Below, one piece after another: positions 23,722-32,225 of a DNA stretch of 64,000 bases. How positions within the stretch are numbered: the first letter of the stretch is position 1; every line of letters begins with the position of its first letter. The notes under the pieces are model-generated. The model did not search any database. It was not told the DNA's origin and was given only the letters and a program-made list of their open reading frames with translations. This DNA comes from Spirochaeta sp. UBA5339 (GTDB lineage: Bacteria; Spirochaetota; Spirochaetia; DSM-2461), in the NCBI GenBank assembly GCA_002408085.1, contig DHQL01000007.1, forward strand, positions 62,001 through 126,000, given 5' to 3'. Made by a program: the position numbers and the translations under genes.

Positions 23722-26715
23722 ATGAGAAAATTATTGATATTAATAAGTCTTGCCCTACTTTTCCTGGGCAGCTGCAGCACGGGAACTGAGAATCAGGAGG
23801 CTTTGGCTGCGGCTGATGCCGGAGCAGCTGAGGGACCCGGTACAGGGATGCCTGATGGAATGCCCCCCGGGGAAGCTCCCGGCGGTGCACCTCCGGGGAT
23901 GTCCAGTACATCCAAAGAGTCTGCTTCGGAGGGATACTGGTCTTTTGATATTGTTACAGTGGAGGAGCAGGATTCCAGTGATTCCTATGCAGTAATTACC
24001 TACTATGCCGGGAAAACAGATGAAATTGTAATTGTACCTTCTATTCTGGGGGGCGCCGAGGTCAGGGAAATCGCTCCCCAGGCCTTCGGTCATCACAGCG
24101 AGATCAGGGCTGTCTATCTGCCGGATACAGTATCTAAGGTGGAGGACTGGGGTTTCTACGACCTCAATGAGGCTTTGATTATCTCCTTTGCCAACCCCGA
24201 AGTTGAAATCGGTGACGGAGCCTTTCAAAGCAGCGGCAATGCCGCTCTCTACCTCCCTGAATCAAGCAGCATAACCGAGGCGGGAGGAAAGGTTAAAACT
24301 TCCGTGGGCAGCACTTCTCTGACTGTACAAATTGAAAATCCCCTGAAGGCTGCCATAGCCGGAGGAAGTTATCTGAATGTGGAGGGCTCCTACAGCATCT
24401 CTGCTGCTGATGTTATTTCCCTGGCGGCGCCTGCGGACAGTGAGGAGGGCTCCGTTGATACCCTGGACGGCCGGGTTGTTTTCAGCGGTCCCGACTATGA
24501 AGTTGAAGTTGAAACGGTTTCCATATATGAAGGCTTTACCGGTCTATTCGGCGCCGGGAATCTCAAGTATACCTTCCGGAGCCTCAGCCCTTCCGAAGCG
24601 GCGGCTCTGAACGGTGAAATTGCAGCGGACAGTTCCTATGCCGCTGTAACTTCTCTTTTTGAATTTGCAGAGGGATACTATCTGAACGGAAATCCCGTTA
24701 CTCTGGATAGGAGTGCCGCAGCATGGAATGCGGAAACCGGAGAAGCCATTGAAAAGAACGCCGGCGGTTATTACCCCTCAACGGGTCAGGGACAGTTCAA
24801 GTATGTCGCTTATATTGACAGTGATGATGACGGAGATATCGATGAACTCTACTACTCTCCTTTCTCTCTGAGCTACAGCTACAACACCCTGAACATTCTC
24901 AGTGACAATGTGAATCTGAACGGCCTCTCTGCCAGGGACCTTCTCAATCCGGTCTACCTCTCCTTTGCCAACTCAGTGGTAAAGGCCGACGGTGAGTCAA
25001 TTATGCTGGACTATCTTGAGGCTGATACCGGAATAGACGGTGACAGCATCGGTGCCGGGATCGATCAGGAGAGAAGCCTGATCTGGGCCACTAACTACGG
25101 AAGTGTTGAAGTGGGTGCCATGCACGGTTCATCAGACTCATTCGGAAACTGGGCCAAGATGTCCTATGAGACAGGACTGGACTCATACAATGTGGAGATT
25201 ATGATGGAGTGGGGGATGAACGCCCTCCTCTATGCCACAAACGGCGGAAAAATTTCTGTGGGTGACCCTGACGGCGAGATCAGCACCTTTACAGCATCAG
25301 GAGACGGAGCCAACGGTATCATTGCCGGAGGAGCCGGATCTCTGGGGGGTACTCCCGAAGCGCCCAATGCCACCGCCGAGGTCTATCTCTACAATGCAAC
25401 CCTTGATCTGACCGGCTGGAACAACCATGTGGCCGATGTAGTCTATGGCGGCTATGCCTATCTGGAGGATATCAGCTCCACTACCGGTCTGGAGGGCAGC
25501 TACTCCGTGGGACAGGCATCGGCCCTTGCCAATGACTTCGGTAACGGTGTGGTGGATGCGGTGAACTTTCATACTACCGTCTATGGAAACCGCTCCGCCG
25601 GAGCCTATGTTATCGGAGGCGGAGTCATTACGGCTGTGGACTCATCCTTCCGTTCCCTGATGGACGCCGGTCTCGTTTCCGCATCGGGAGGGACCTTTGA
25701 TATTGAGAACAGCACCGCCGTTGGACAGATCGCCTTCCGCAACAGAGGAGGTGCCGCGGCAGATACACTTATCTCCGTAAGGGATTCCATCTTCAGGGTG
25801 GAGCGGGATCTGAGCGCCTATGTGACCGGGGAAAAGGCTCTTCTGGCCGTTGAAGCCTGGGAGAGAGCATCGGGCGGACGTACTCTGCTTCACGCCTATA
25901 TGAGTGATCCTGAAATGACAATCGGCACTCTCTGTGATCTCTATGGTTTAGGTGCTTTTGAAAGGGATGGGCTGATTACAGAACTCTCAGAAATTGCCGG
26001 AGAAGAGTACAGCGGGGAGACTGCACTCAGGCTCAGTGTTTTGGACAATACCTTCTACAACTACTCCGCCGGTGCCTATATGGGAAGTACAGATTTCAGC
26101 GAGGTGCCCTATCTGACTGTGGGAAGCAGCTTTGGCGGTCTTGTCTCGTCGGTATTTGAATTCGAATCCGCCGGTGAGACCCTTGATATCTCAAATACAC
26201 TTATGGAGAACACAAACGGACCGGACTACAACTACCTGATAGCCTCCGAGGCGGGTTCCGAAGTCTCCTTTAACTTTGACGGCTGTGATGTTTCCGGGCT
26301 TATCTGGAATGAGGGGGATGTTAACCGGGCCGTCGAGGGCCGGCCGGGAGACCGCTCCTCATCACTCTCGGTCAGCTTTTTTGGCAGCAGTTTCAGCGGC
26401 TCCTTTGCCGATGGTTCCAGGGGACTCTGGAGTGTGGAGGGCCTTGAGTACACCAATGGAGAGGGAGAAATCTCCAGCCTGAACGGCAACTATTACGGCG
26501 CCGAGGCAAACGGCGGCAGCTCCGCATCCTTTGATGCCGATTCAGAGTGGCTGGTAACAGCCGACTCCTATCTGGGAAGTCTTACCCTTGAGAAAGGTGC
26601 CGAGCTCAGTGCCCCGGAGGGGTATAAACTTCAGATGCTGGTGGACGGCAGAAAGACCAGAATCCGGGCCGGTGAATACACGGGTGATATCGAGATTCTT
26701 CTAGTAGAGAAGTAA
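23722..26715 (+). CDS. Large surface lipoprotein, BspA-like repeat plus beta-helix region
   Basis: A 997-residue lipoprotein: signal peptide with lipobox LGSC (Cys18). After a short acidic linker comes a Pro/Gly/Met-rich tether (about 39-60, with PDGMPPGE and GGAPPGM), then one or two BspA/LRR_5-like units (about 95-160: IVIVPSILGG, REIAPQAFG, AVYLPDTVSKVEDWGF). An acidic loop DSDDDGDIDE (366-375) looks like a calcium site. The remaining half is Gly/Ser/Asn-rich with short repeating strands, as in right-handed beta-helix adhesins or polysaccharide-binding proteins. There are no catalytic motifs that I recognise. GGAGA precedes the ATG, and it stands alone between the HAD gene and a terminator. 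It is probably surface-exposed and involved in adhesion or glycan binding. Confidence 0.8.
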   Translation: MRKLLILISLALLFLGSCSTGTENQEALAAADAGAAEGPGTGMPDGMPPGEAPGGAPPGMSSTSKESASEGYWSFDIVTVEEQDSSDSYAVITYYAGKTDEIVIVPSILGGAEVREIAPQAFGHHSEIRAVYLPDTVSKVEDWGFYDLNEALIISFANPEVEIGDGAFQSSGNAALYLPESSSITEAGGKVKTSVGSTSLTVQIENPLKAAIAGGSYLNVEGSYSISAADVISLAAPADSEEGSVDTLDGRVVFSGPDYEVEVETVSIYEGFTGLFGAGNLKYTFRSLSPSEAAALNGEIAADSSYAAVTSLFEFAEGYYLNGNPVTLDRSAAAWNAETGEAIEKNAGGYYPSTGQGQFKYVAYIDSDDDGDIDELYYSPFSLSYSYNTLNILSDNVNLNGLSARDLLNPVYLSFANSVVKADGESIMLDYLEADTGIDGDSIGAGIDQERSLIWATNYGSVEVGAMHGSSDSFGNWAKMSYETGLDSYNVEIMMEWGMNALLYATNGGKISVGDPDGEISTFTASGDGANGIIAGGAGSLGGTPEAPNATAEVYLYNATLDLTGWNNHVADVVYGGYAYLEDISSTTGLEGSYSVGQASALANDFGNGVVDAVNFHTTVYGNRSAGAYVIGGGVITAVDSSFRSLMDAGLVSASGGTFDIENSTAVGQIAFRNRGGAAADTLISVRDSIFRVERDLSAYVTGEKALLAVEAWERASGGRTLLHAYMSDPEMTIGTLCDLYGLGAFERDGLITELSEIAGEEYSGETALRLSVLDNTFYNYSAGAYMGSTDFSEVPYLTVGSSFGGLVSSVFEFESAGETLDISNTLMENTNGPDYNYLIASEAGSEVSFNFDGCDVSGLIWNEGDVNRAVEGRPGDRSSSLSVSFFGSSFSGSFADGSRGLWSVEGLEYTNGEGEISSLNGNYYGAEANGGSSASFDADSEWLVTADSYLGSLTLEKGAELSAPEGYKLQMLVDGRKTRIRAGEYTGDIEILLVEK

Positions 26716-26765
26716 TCCGGCCGTTGTCCCGGGAAACTGTCCCGGGAAATCGACTCGGTAACATG

Positions 26766-26803
26766 AAAAAAGGGCTCTCGGTTGGGGAGCCCTTTCCTTT
26801 TTT
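26766..26803 (+). terminator. Terminator of the lipoprotein gene
   Basis: AAAGGGCTC (26769-26777) pairs with GAGCCCTTT (26787-26795) and is followed by CCTTTTTT. Two copies of GTCCCGGGAAA precede it (26726 and 26739) and a third CCCGGGAA lies at 26815. Confidence 0.88.
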
Positions 26804-26854
26804 GCATGACCGATCCCGGGAACTGCCGTTATACTGCTGACATAGGAGTTTTTT

Positions 26855-28021
26855 ATGCTGAAACAGAGACTTGATAATCTACTTGAATCCTTTATAGAGA
26901 AGGGCCCCCGGGGCTGTTCCTGCTCGGTGGTACACAGGGGCAAGGAGGTCTACTCGGGCTGCTTCGGCTACAGCGACGCCGAGTCAAAGACGCCCCTGAC
27001 CAGGGAGAATATCTTCCGGATCTACTCCATGAGCAAGGTAATTACCTGTACCGCCGCCCTGAAGCTTTTTGAAGAGGGCCGGTATCTGATGCATGACCCC
27101 CTGTATGAGTACCTTCCCGAGTTCAAAGATATGAATGCGGTTTCTCAGTCAGCCAACGGTCAGTTTGAGGTGAACCGGGCACAGAACCCAATCCTGGTGA
27201 AGGATCTTTTTGCCATGACCAGCGGGCTCTGTTACCCCGATATCGATACAGAAGCGGGACGGCAGATGGCTGTGAAGTGGGATGAGCTGAAATCCTATTT
27301 TGATAACGGGGAAACCCTCTCTCTGCGGGACTTCTCCAAAGCCCTGGCCACGGTGCCCCTCGCCTTTGAACCGGGAACTCACTGGCGTTACGGAACAAGT
27401 CACGATATTCTCGGCGCCTTTATTGAAGCGGTATCGGGTGTCAGCTTCGAGGATTTCCTGAAAAGGGAGATATTCGAACCTCTGGGAATGTCAAAAACCG
27501 GTTTCCGCTGGTCAGAAAAGGACAGGTCCAAAGTCTGCTCCTACTACCATCAGGACGAAAAGGGCGCATACAGTAAAACATCGGATCAGGACTTCTGTTT
27601 TGAAAATGACCGCTGGCCTGCCAGCGGCGGAGGTGGCCTCCTCTCCACTCTGGATGACTATCAGACCTTTGCAACCATGATGGCCGAGTCGGGTACCCTG
27701 AAGGGTGTTCGTATTCTGGGACGAAGCACCATCGATATGATGAGGACCAATCTCCTGACCCCCGAGATGATGAAGGACTACTGCTGGCCCTATCTGAAGG
27801 GCTACGGCTACGGCTTCGGAGTCAGAACGGCCATGGATCGGGGGATCGGCGGCATCAACACCAGCCCCGGAGAGTTCGGATGGTCCGGACTGCCGGGTAC
27901 CTTTACTTTGATCGATCCGGAGGAACGTCTCTCCATTGTCTATATGCAGCAGCTTTTTCCGAACCTGGAGGAGGTTCAGCAGCCCCGGATCAGGGCTGTT
28001 GTGTACGGGGCGCTGGTTTAA
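26855..28021 (+). CDS. Serine hydrolase of the beta-lactamase/penicillin-binding family
   Basis: A 388-residue class C beta-lactamase-fold protein. The SxxK motif is Ser58-Met-Ser-Lys61, the Tyr motif is Tyr179-Gly-Thr-Ser, and GWSGLPGT near the C-terminus replaces the KTG box, a pattern typical of EstB-type esterases rather than true beta-lactamases. There is no signal peptide, so it is probably cytoplasmic and an esterase or peptidase. It starts at the ATG at 26855 behind AGGAG. It stands between a terminator and the MFS gene; the two may be functionally linked (uptake then hydrolysis of an ester or peptide), but a separate promoter lies between them. Confidence 0.85.
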   Translation: MLKQRLDNLLESFIEKGPRGCSCSVVHRGKEVYSGCFGYSDAESKTPLTRENIFRIYSMSKVITCTAALKLFEEGRYLMHDPLYEYLPEFKDMNAVSQSANGQFEVNRAQNPILVKDLFAMTSGLCYPDIDTEAGRQMAVKWDELKSYFDNGETLSLRDFSKALATVPLAFEPGTHWRYGTSHDILGAFIEAVSGVSFEDFLKREIFEPLGMSKTGFRWSEKDRSKVCSYYHQDEKGAYSKTSDQDFCFENDRWPASGGGGLLSTLDDYQTFATMMAESGTLKGVRILGRSTIDMMRTNLLTPEMMKDYCWPYLKGYGYGFGVRTAMDRGIGGINTSPGEFGWSGLPGTFTLIDPEERLSIVYMQQLFPNLEEVQQPRIRAVVYGALV

Positions 28022-28034
28022 TTCCTGAACATTA

Positions 28035-28082
28035 TTGACAGAGACAAAAATCTGGCTGTATGGTTTTAGTGCGTTAACGTAC
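28035..28082 (+). promoter_or_regulatory. Promoter and palindromic operator of the leader ORF/MFS unit
   Basis: TTGACA (28035-28040) with TATGGT (28059-28064) 18 bp downstream predicts a start near 28071. GTGCGTTAACGTAC (28069-28082), a palindrome with one mismatch, sits right there. Its GTTAAC core with CG flanks is LacI-like but different from the AATCGATT sites of the polyol genes. Confidence 0.55.
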
Positions 28083-28121
28083 ACACAACCGCTCTCAGAG
28101 AGTGAGGAATTAAGGACCACT

Positions 28122-28178
28122 ATGAAAAAAGCTCTTTGCTCTACAAATCAGGCACTGAATGGGGAGGGGGGACTGTGA
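28122..28178 (+). CDS. 18-codon leader peptide translationally coupled to the MFS gene
   Basis: An ATG at 28122 with AAGG seven bases upstream opens an 18-codon frame (MKKALCSTNQALNGEGGL) whose TGA overlaps the GTG start of the MFS gene (GTGA at 28175-28178). Because the MFS ribosome site (GGGGAGG) lies inside this frame, translation of the short ORF would affect MFS initiation. It could be a true leader peptide or the degraded start of an older gene. No run of a single regulatory codon is present. Confidence 0.5.
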   Translation: MKKALCSTNQALNGEGGL

Positions 28179-29332
28179 TTTACTCGATTATACAGTATCT
28201 CTTCTATACCATTCATGGCTGCTTCACCCCCTTTATAACTGTGTTCCTTATGGAGTGGGGGGTGGATACGGTGTCCATCGGCCTGATTCTGGCAGTGAAC
28301 GCCGCAGTGATGGTTCTGGCACAGATCTTCTGGGGGATAGCCGCCGACAAGGTGGGCTCTGTGAAAAGAGTCTTTCAGTTCAACCTGCTTATCGCGTCGT
28401 TGCTGATATTTTCGATCACCTTTGTCAGAACCACCTGGCTGATGATACTTCTCTTTCCTCTGACAACCTTTTTTTTAGGTCCTCTGATGCCCCTGATCGA
28501 CAACTGGCTCTCCCGAATCCTCAGGGATAGAACAGATACAAATTTCGGAAAGTCCAGACTCTGGGGTTCCATCGGTTTTGCTGTAATGGTGACCTTTCTG
28601 GGTCGGATGGTTGAATCCGGTCATGGGGCACTGCCCTTTCGGATCTACGGTCTGGTGGGAATGGTTACTCTGGTGCTGATCTCAAAGATTCCCGATGTGG
28701 AGCCTGAGCACAAGGAGGGAGGCCACTCCTTTCTTGTGCACTTCGGTCAGCTCCTGTCCAATCGCAGATACATGATCTTTATTACACTGTCTACCCTTGT
28801 GTTTCTGGCTGTGCAGCCATCTATGGGTTTTCTCCCCAAACTGATCGAAGCAGCCCATGCAGGGCCGGCTGTCTACGGTGTGGCCATGGCATTGAGCGCT
28901 CTCTCGGAGATTCCCTTTTTCTATCTGGGAAGCAGAATGCTTAAAAAAATGAAACCTCAGCGGCTGCTTCTGCTGTCATTCCTTTTCTTTGCTGTACGCC
29001 TGCTTATCTGTGCGGTGTTCCGTTCCCCCGGGGCAATCCTTGTATCCCAGCTCTTCCAGGGATTCGGTTACAGCATTTTCCTGATCACCAGTCTGGTTTA
29101 TATTGATGATCTGGCCCAGCCTGCCTGTCGGGCCACTGCCTTTCTGCTCGGGAGCGCGGCTTATACCGGTCTCAGCGGAATTACAGGTAACTACCTGGGA
29201 GGCCGCTTGATCGGATCTATGGGAATATTCAGCCTCTACAGCCTGGGAGCCATGGTGATTGCTGTCGCGGCTCTGTTCTTTACTTTATCATTTGTGCTGG
29301 AAAGGAAAAGGCAGAATACAGCTGCCGCCTGA
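28175..29332 (+). CDS. MFS transporter (MFS_1-like, nucleoside/phenylpropionate type)
   Basis: A 385-residue, twelve-helix major facilitator. The N-terminal IYSIIQYLFYTIHGCFTPFI, the GLILAVNAAVMVLAQIFWGIAADK loop and the C-terminal half resemble the LacY/PPP-like MFS_1 group. I choose the GTG at 28175, which has GGGGAGG at good spacing and begins right before helix 1; the frame extends to a TTG at 28136 but that segment is polar and overlaps the leader ORF. Substrate unknown. It follows a serine hydrolase gene and ends in a small hairpin shared with the converging YibE/F gene. Confidence 0.82.
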   Translation: MIYSIIQYLFYTIHGCFTPFITVFLMEWGVDTVSIGLILAVNAAVMVLAQIFWGIAADKVGSVKRVFQFNLLIASLLIFSITFVRTTWLMILLFPLTTFFLGPLMPLIDNWLSRILRDRTDTNFGKSRLWGSIGFAVMVTFLGRMVESGHGALPFRIYGLVGMVTLVLISKIPDVEPEHKEGGHSFLVHFGQLLSNRRYMIFITLSTLVFLAVQPSMGFLPKLIEAAHAGPAVYGVAMALSALSEIPFFYLGSRMLKKMKPQRLLLLSFLFFAVRLLICAVFRSPGAILVSQLFQGFGYSIFLITSLVYIDDLAQPACRATAFLLGSAAYTGLSGITGNYLGGRLIGSMGIFSLYSLGAMVIAVAALFFTLSFVLERKRQNTAAA

Positions 29333-29344
29333 TACTGTTCAGGC
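29327..29344. terminator. Small hairpin between converging MFS and YibE/F genes
   Basis: GCCTGA (29327-29332) pairs with TCAGGC (29339-29344). It overlaps the MFS stop and ends right before the YibE/F stop. There is no T-tract, so termination is doubtful. Confidence 0.3.
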
Positions 29345-30478
29345 TTACTCTCCGGTTTTCCAGTAGATAATCCCCCCGGTAAATGCCGTCAGGGGGGCTA
29401 CAAGAACCAGGCCGAAGCTTCCCACCAGGGTGTGGAGAATCTCGGCGCTTACATAACTCAGGTTGATCACATTAAGAAATGGCGTGCCCTGGGCCATAAA
29501 GACCATCAGCAGGGCCGTGTATCCCCCCGAGTAGGCCAGCAGCAGGGTGGTGGTCATGGTTCCCACGACCGAGCGTCCCACCTTAAGCCCCGACAGGATC
29601 AGCTCCCTGAAATGGATATCCGGCTTCTTGTGGATGATCTCATGCATGGAGGCGGATATGTCCATGGCGATATCCATCACCGCCCCGGATGATGCAATAA
29701 AGATCCCCGAGATAAAGATGGCGTTCAGGTCAAGATAGGCGTAGCCGGAGTAGAGCAGGGTCTCAGAGAAGGGCTTTATGGCTCCGTGAATATGGAAGGC
29801 TTTGCCGAATATTACCGAGAGGAGAGAAGTGAAGACTATACCCGATACGGTGCCGATAAATGCGGTCAGCCCCTTTTTGGTCAGTCCTCCCACCAGAAAG
29901 ATAATGACTGCCGAGATAAGGGCCACCGTAACCAGGGAGACCAGTATCGGGTTGATTCCCGCAAGAAAGCCGGGAATCAGGATCTTCCATATCATTATCC
30001 CCGTAAAGGCGAATGATATCACCGCGTTGAATCCTGTCCATCCCGCATAGATAATCAGCAGCAGAATGAAGAGTATAAGCAGAACCATTTCGGTGGTTAC
30101 CCGGTAGTGGTCGATAATATTGGCATAGATCAGGCCTCCCTGATCATCCATATCGATAACAACCAGGGCCTTGTCTCCAGGGGCGAACATCTTGTCCAGC
30201 TCCAGCTTGCCCATCAGGATATTTGTGGAACTGGTGGTCTCTCCCTTGAAGCTTCCATTCAGGATCTCCATATTCACCTCCTGGTTTCCCGTCTTGACGA
30301 TGCCGTACTGCTCCAGTTCGCTGTTGTCGGTGGAAATGACAAGGGCTCGGGCTCTCTCGGAGTGTCCGGCCCCGGGTTTTTGGGGTACCGAGGGTATCAG
30401 AATCAGTATGAGGCTCAGGGCCAGAACTACTGCGGTAAAGATATGGTCCCGGGTTTTGTCTTTTGAAAGCAGCTGCAA
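29345..30478 (-). CDS. YibE/F family membrane protein
   Basis: A 377-residue inner-membrane protein: one N-terminal helix (HIFTAVVLALSLILILI), a soluble domain of about 90 residues, then six to seven helices with the conserved SGAVMDIAMDISASMHEI and GRSVVGTMTTTLLLAYSGG segments of the YibE/F family, whose function is unclear. I place the start at the TTG at 30478, seven bases from AGGAG; the open frame extends to an ATG at 30592, but that part has no ribosome site and reads like leader sequence (it contains a repeated GGCATTACC). It is transcribed alone, downstream of alkaline phosphatase but after its terminator. Confidence 0.85.
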   Translation of the reverse strand: MQLLSKDKTRDHIFTAVVLALSLILILIPSVPQKPGAGHSERARALVISTDNSELEQYGIVKTGNQEVNMEILNGSFKGETTSSTNILMGKLELDKMFAPGDKALVVIDMDDQGGLIYANIIDHYRVTTEMVLLILFILLLIIYAGWTGFNAVISFAFTGIMIWKILIPGFLAGINPILVSLVTVALISAVIIFLVGGLTKKGLTAFIGTVSGIVFTSLLSVIFGKAFHIHGAIKPFSETLLYSGYAYLDLNAIFISGIFIASSGAVMDIAMDISASMHEIIHKKPDIHFRELILSGLKVGRSVVGTMTTTLLLAYSGGYTALLMVFMAQGTPFLNVINLSYVSAEILHTLVGSFGLVLVAPLTAFTGGIIYWKTGE

Positions 30479-30589
30479 GGGGTTTCTCCTTTTTATTGTT
30501 TTCAGGCCGGTTGAGGCCTCTTTGTGTAAAGGGTCAGAGCCGGCGGGGGCATTACCAATGAAGGCATTACCGATGGGGCAGGAATAATA

Positions 30590-30615
30590 CAAAAACCGGA
30601 AGGAGGACCTTCCGG
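30590..30615 (-). terminator. Terminator of alkaline phosphatase (minus strand)
   Basis: On the minus strand CCGGAAGG (30608-30615) pairs with CCTTCCGG (30596-30603) around TCCT, followed by TTTTTTG. Confidence 0.9.
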
Positions 30616-30640
30616 CTGATAATTTTAAATAAGGCTCAGT

Positions 30641-32104
30641 TTATTTCATTGAAACAACGGGGGCTTCGATCATAATGCCGTACACCTTCCTGAAGATATC
30701 GGTGTTGTCATAGTAACCGTTGAAGGCCTCAGACCCGGCTCCCATGGCGAAGGTCTGGACGGGAACACCGGTGTGTGAGTAGGAGGTCCAGGCAAGTCCG
30801 GCCTTCTGGTTCAGTATGTGGGTCAGGGTTACCGTCAGTGGCTCGTAGCTGCCGTAGAGGAGGTAGGACTGTTCATCCGAGTCAACTACATTCTCTCCCA
30901 TACTCTGGGCAAAGGCGGTTTCCAGCTGTTGTCTCTCGTAGTCGGAGAGATCTGTAAGACCGAAGTTCTCTGCGATGGCAGGCATCAGGTCATCAAGGCT
31001 GCCGCCGTTAGTATGGGCTTCCTTGTAGGGTTCCAGGATAAACTTGTTGAAGTACTCGTAGGAAACCTTCTGGTTGGAGATCTCATCAAAGGCTGAGGCG
31101 TATTTTGTTCCCGCAAAACCGAGAGTCAGTCCTCCGGTCTCATGGTCCCCGGTTACAACAATCAGTGTCTCATCGGGGTGGGCATTGTAAAAGGCCACGG
31201 CTTCCTGAATGGCGGCGTCAAAGGCAATGGTGTTTCCGATGGAGGCGGCGGCGTCGTTTGCGTGGCAGGCCCAGTCGATCTTTCCGCCCTCAACCATCAT
31301 AAAGAATCCATCTTCGTTATTCAGAAGCTCGATGCCCTTGGCGGTGAACTCGGCGAGGCTGATATCGTCGGCTTCCTGATCCATGGCGTAGTCCAGAGAG
31401 TTTCTGGTGAAGCTGGTGCTGTAGTAGGCATAAACCTGTTTGTCGGTGGGGGATAGGGCTTCAAATTCGGCTCTGTTTCCGGCGATCTCCCATCCCTTCT
31501 CCATCATCACATCGTGGGCGCTTTTACTTCCCTCGGGAGTCTTGTCGATTCTGACCATTCCTCCGGCAAAGTAGTCGAAGCTGCTGGCAGCCAGCTGCAT
31601 GTTTATGTCGTAGTAGTTGCTTCTGCTCTTCTCTTTTGCGTAGAAGGCGGCAGGGGTGGCGTGGTCCAGGTTGACGCTGGAGATGATTCCGACCTTCATG
31701 CCTGACTCTTTGGCGTACTCGGCGATGGTCTTGAATGTCTTTGTCTTGGATTCGTCGTAGTTGATCACACCGGAAAGGGTCTTGTTGCCCGAGGCTATTG
31801 CGGTACCTGCGGAGGCGGAGTCGGTGATAAAGGAACCGGCATCATAGGTTGTGGTCAGTCCCTGTGCGGGAAACTGTGTAAAGGCAAGCTTTTCAACACC
31901 GGGTGCGGTTGCGCTTTCGGCGTTCATGTAGGCTTCGGCGGCGTTAATCTGGGGCATGGCCATACCGTCACCGATAAATAGAAATACATACTTTGCATGG
32001 GCGGTAGTGCTTTCTGATGAGGCGGGAATAGACTCCTGTGAGCCGCTTGCAAATGCTGCAAAGGGGGCTGCTGCTAGGAGCAGGATTGCTAATAATCTTC
32101 TCAT
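30641..32104 (-). CDS. Secreted alkaline phosphatase (PhoA family)
   Basis: A 487-residue enzyme with a signal peptide ending AAFASGS (cleavage near residue 20). Metal and catalytic residues are visible: Asp46 in GDGM, Asp95-Ser96 in TDSASAG (Ser96 forms the phosphoenzyme), HATPAA, EGGKIDWACH, TGDHETGG and HTGVPV. All metal-binding motifs of the PhoA family are intact. It releases phosphate from organic esters in the periplasm. It has an AGGAGAG ribosome site and an AT-rich promoter region upstream; I saw no clear Pho box. It is monocistronic with a strong terminator. Confidence 0.95.
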   Translation of the reverse strand: MRRLLAILLLAAAPFAAFASGSQESIPASSESTTAHAKYVFLFIGDGMAMPQINAAEAYMNAESATAPGVEKLAFTQFPAQGLTTTYDAGSFITDSASAGTAIASGNKTLSGVINYDESKTKTFKTIAEYAKESGMKVGIISSVNLDHATPAAFYAKEKSRSNYYDINMQLAASSFDYFAGGMVRIDKTPEGSKSAHDVMMEKGWEIAGNRAEFEALSPTDKQVYAYYSTSFTRNSLDYAMDQEADDISLAEFTAKGIELLNNEDGFFMMVEGGKIDWACHANDAAASIGNTIAFDAAIQEAVAFYNAHPDETLIVVTGDHETGGLTLGFAGTKYASAFDEISNQKVSYEYFNKFILEPYKEAHTNGGSLDDLMPAIAENFGLTDLSDYERQQLETAFAQSMGENVVDSDEQSYLLYGSYEPLTVTLTHILNQKAGLAWTSYSHTGVPVQTFAMGAGSEAFNGYYDNTDIFRKVYGIMIEAPVVSMK

Positions 32105-32225
32105 TTTTCTCTCCTGAGGTTTTATGGGTAAAGACTGCTTCCGGAGAGTTAGAAAATGATCTGTCTTTTATTAATAATATATGAGTGTATACTGTAGTGA
32201 ACTGCTATTATTTACATGTTTTTTC

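Noticed and set aside
26726..26822. Three CCCGGGAA copies around the lipoprotein terminator as a repeat element
   Set aside because: Too short and irregularly spaced; CCCGGGAA also appears near 48368, so chance in GC-rich DNA is likely.
30479..30592. N-terminal extension of the YibE/F protein to the ATG at 30592
   Set aside because: No ribosome site there, and the segment holds a short direct repeat and polar, non-conserved residues; TTG at 30478 has AGGAG at proper spacing.
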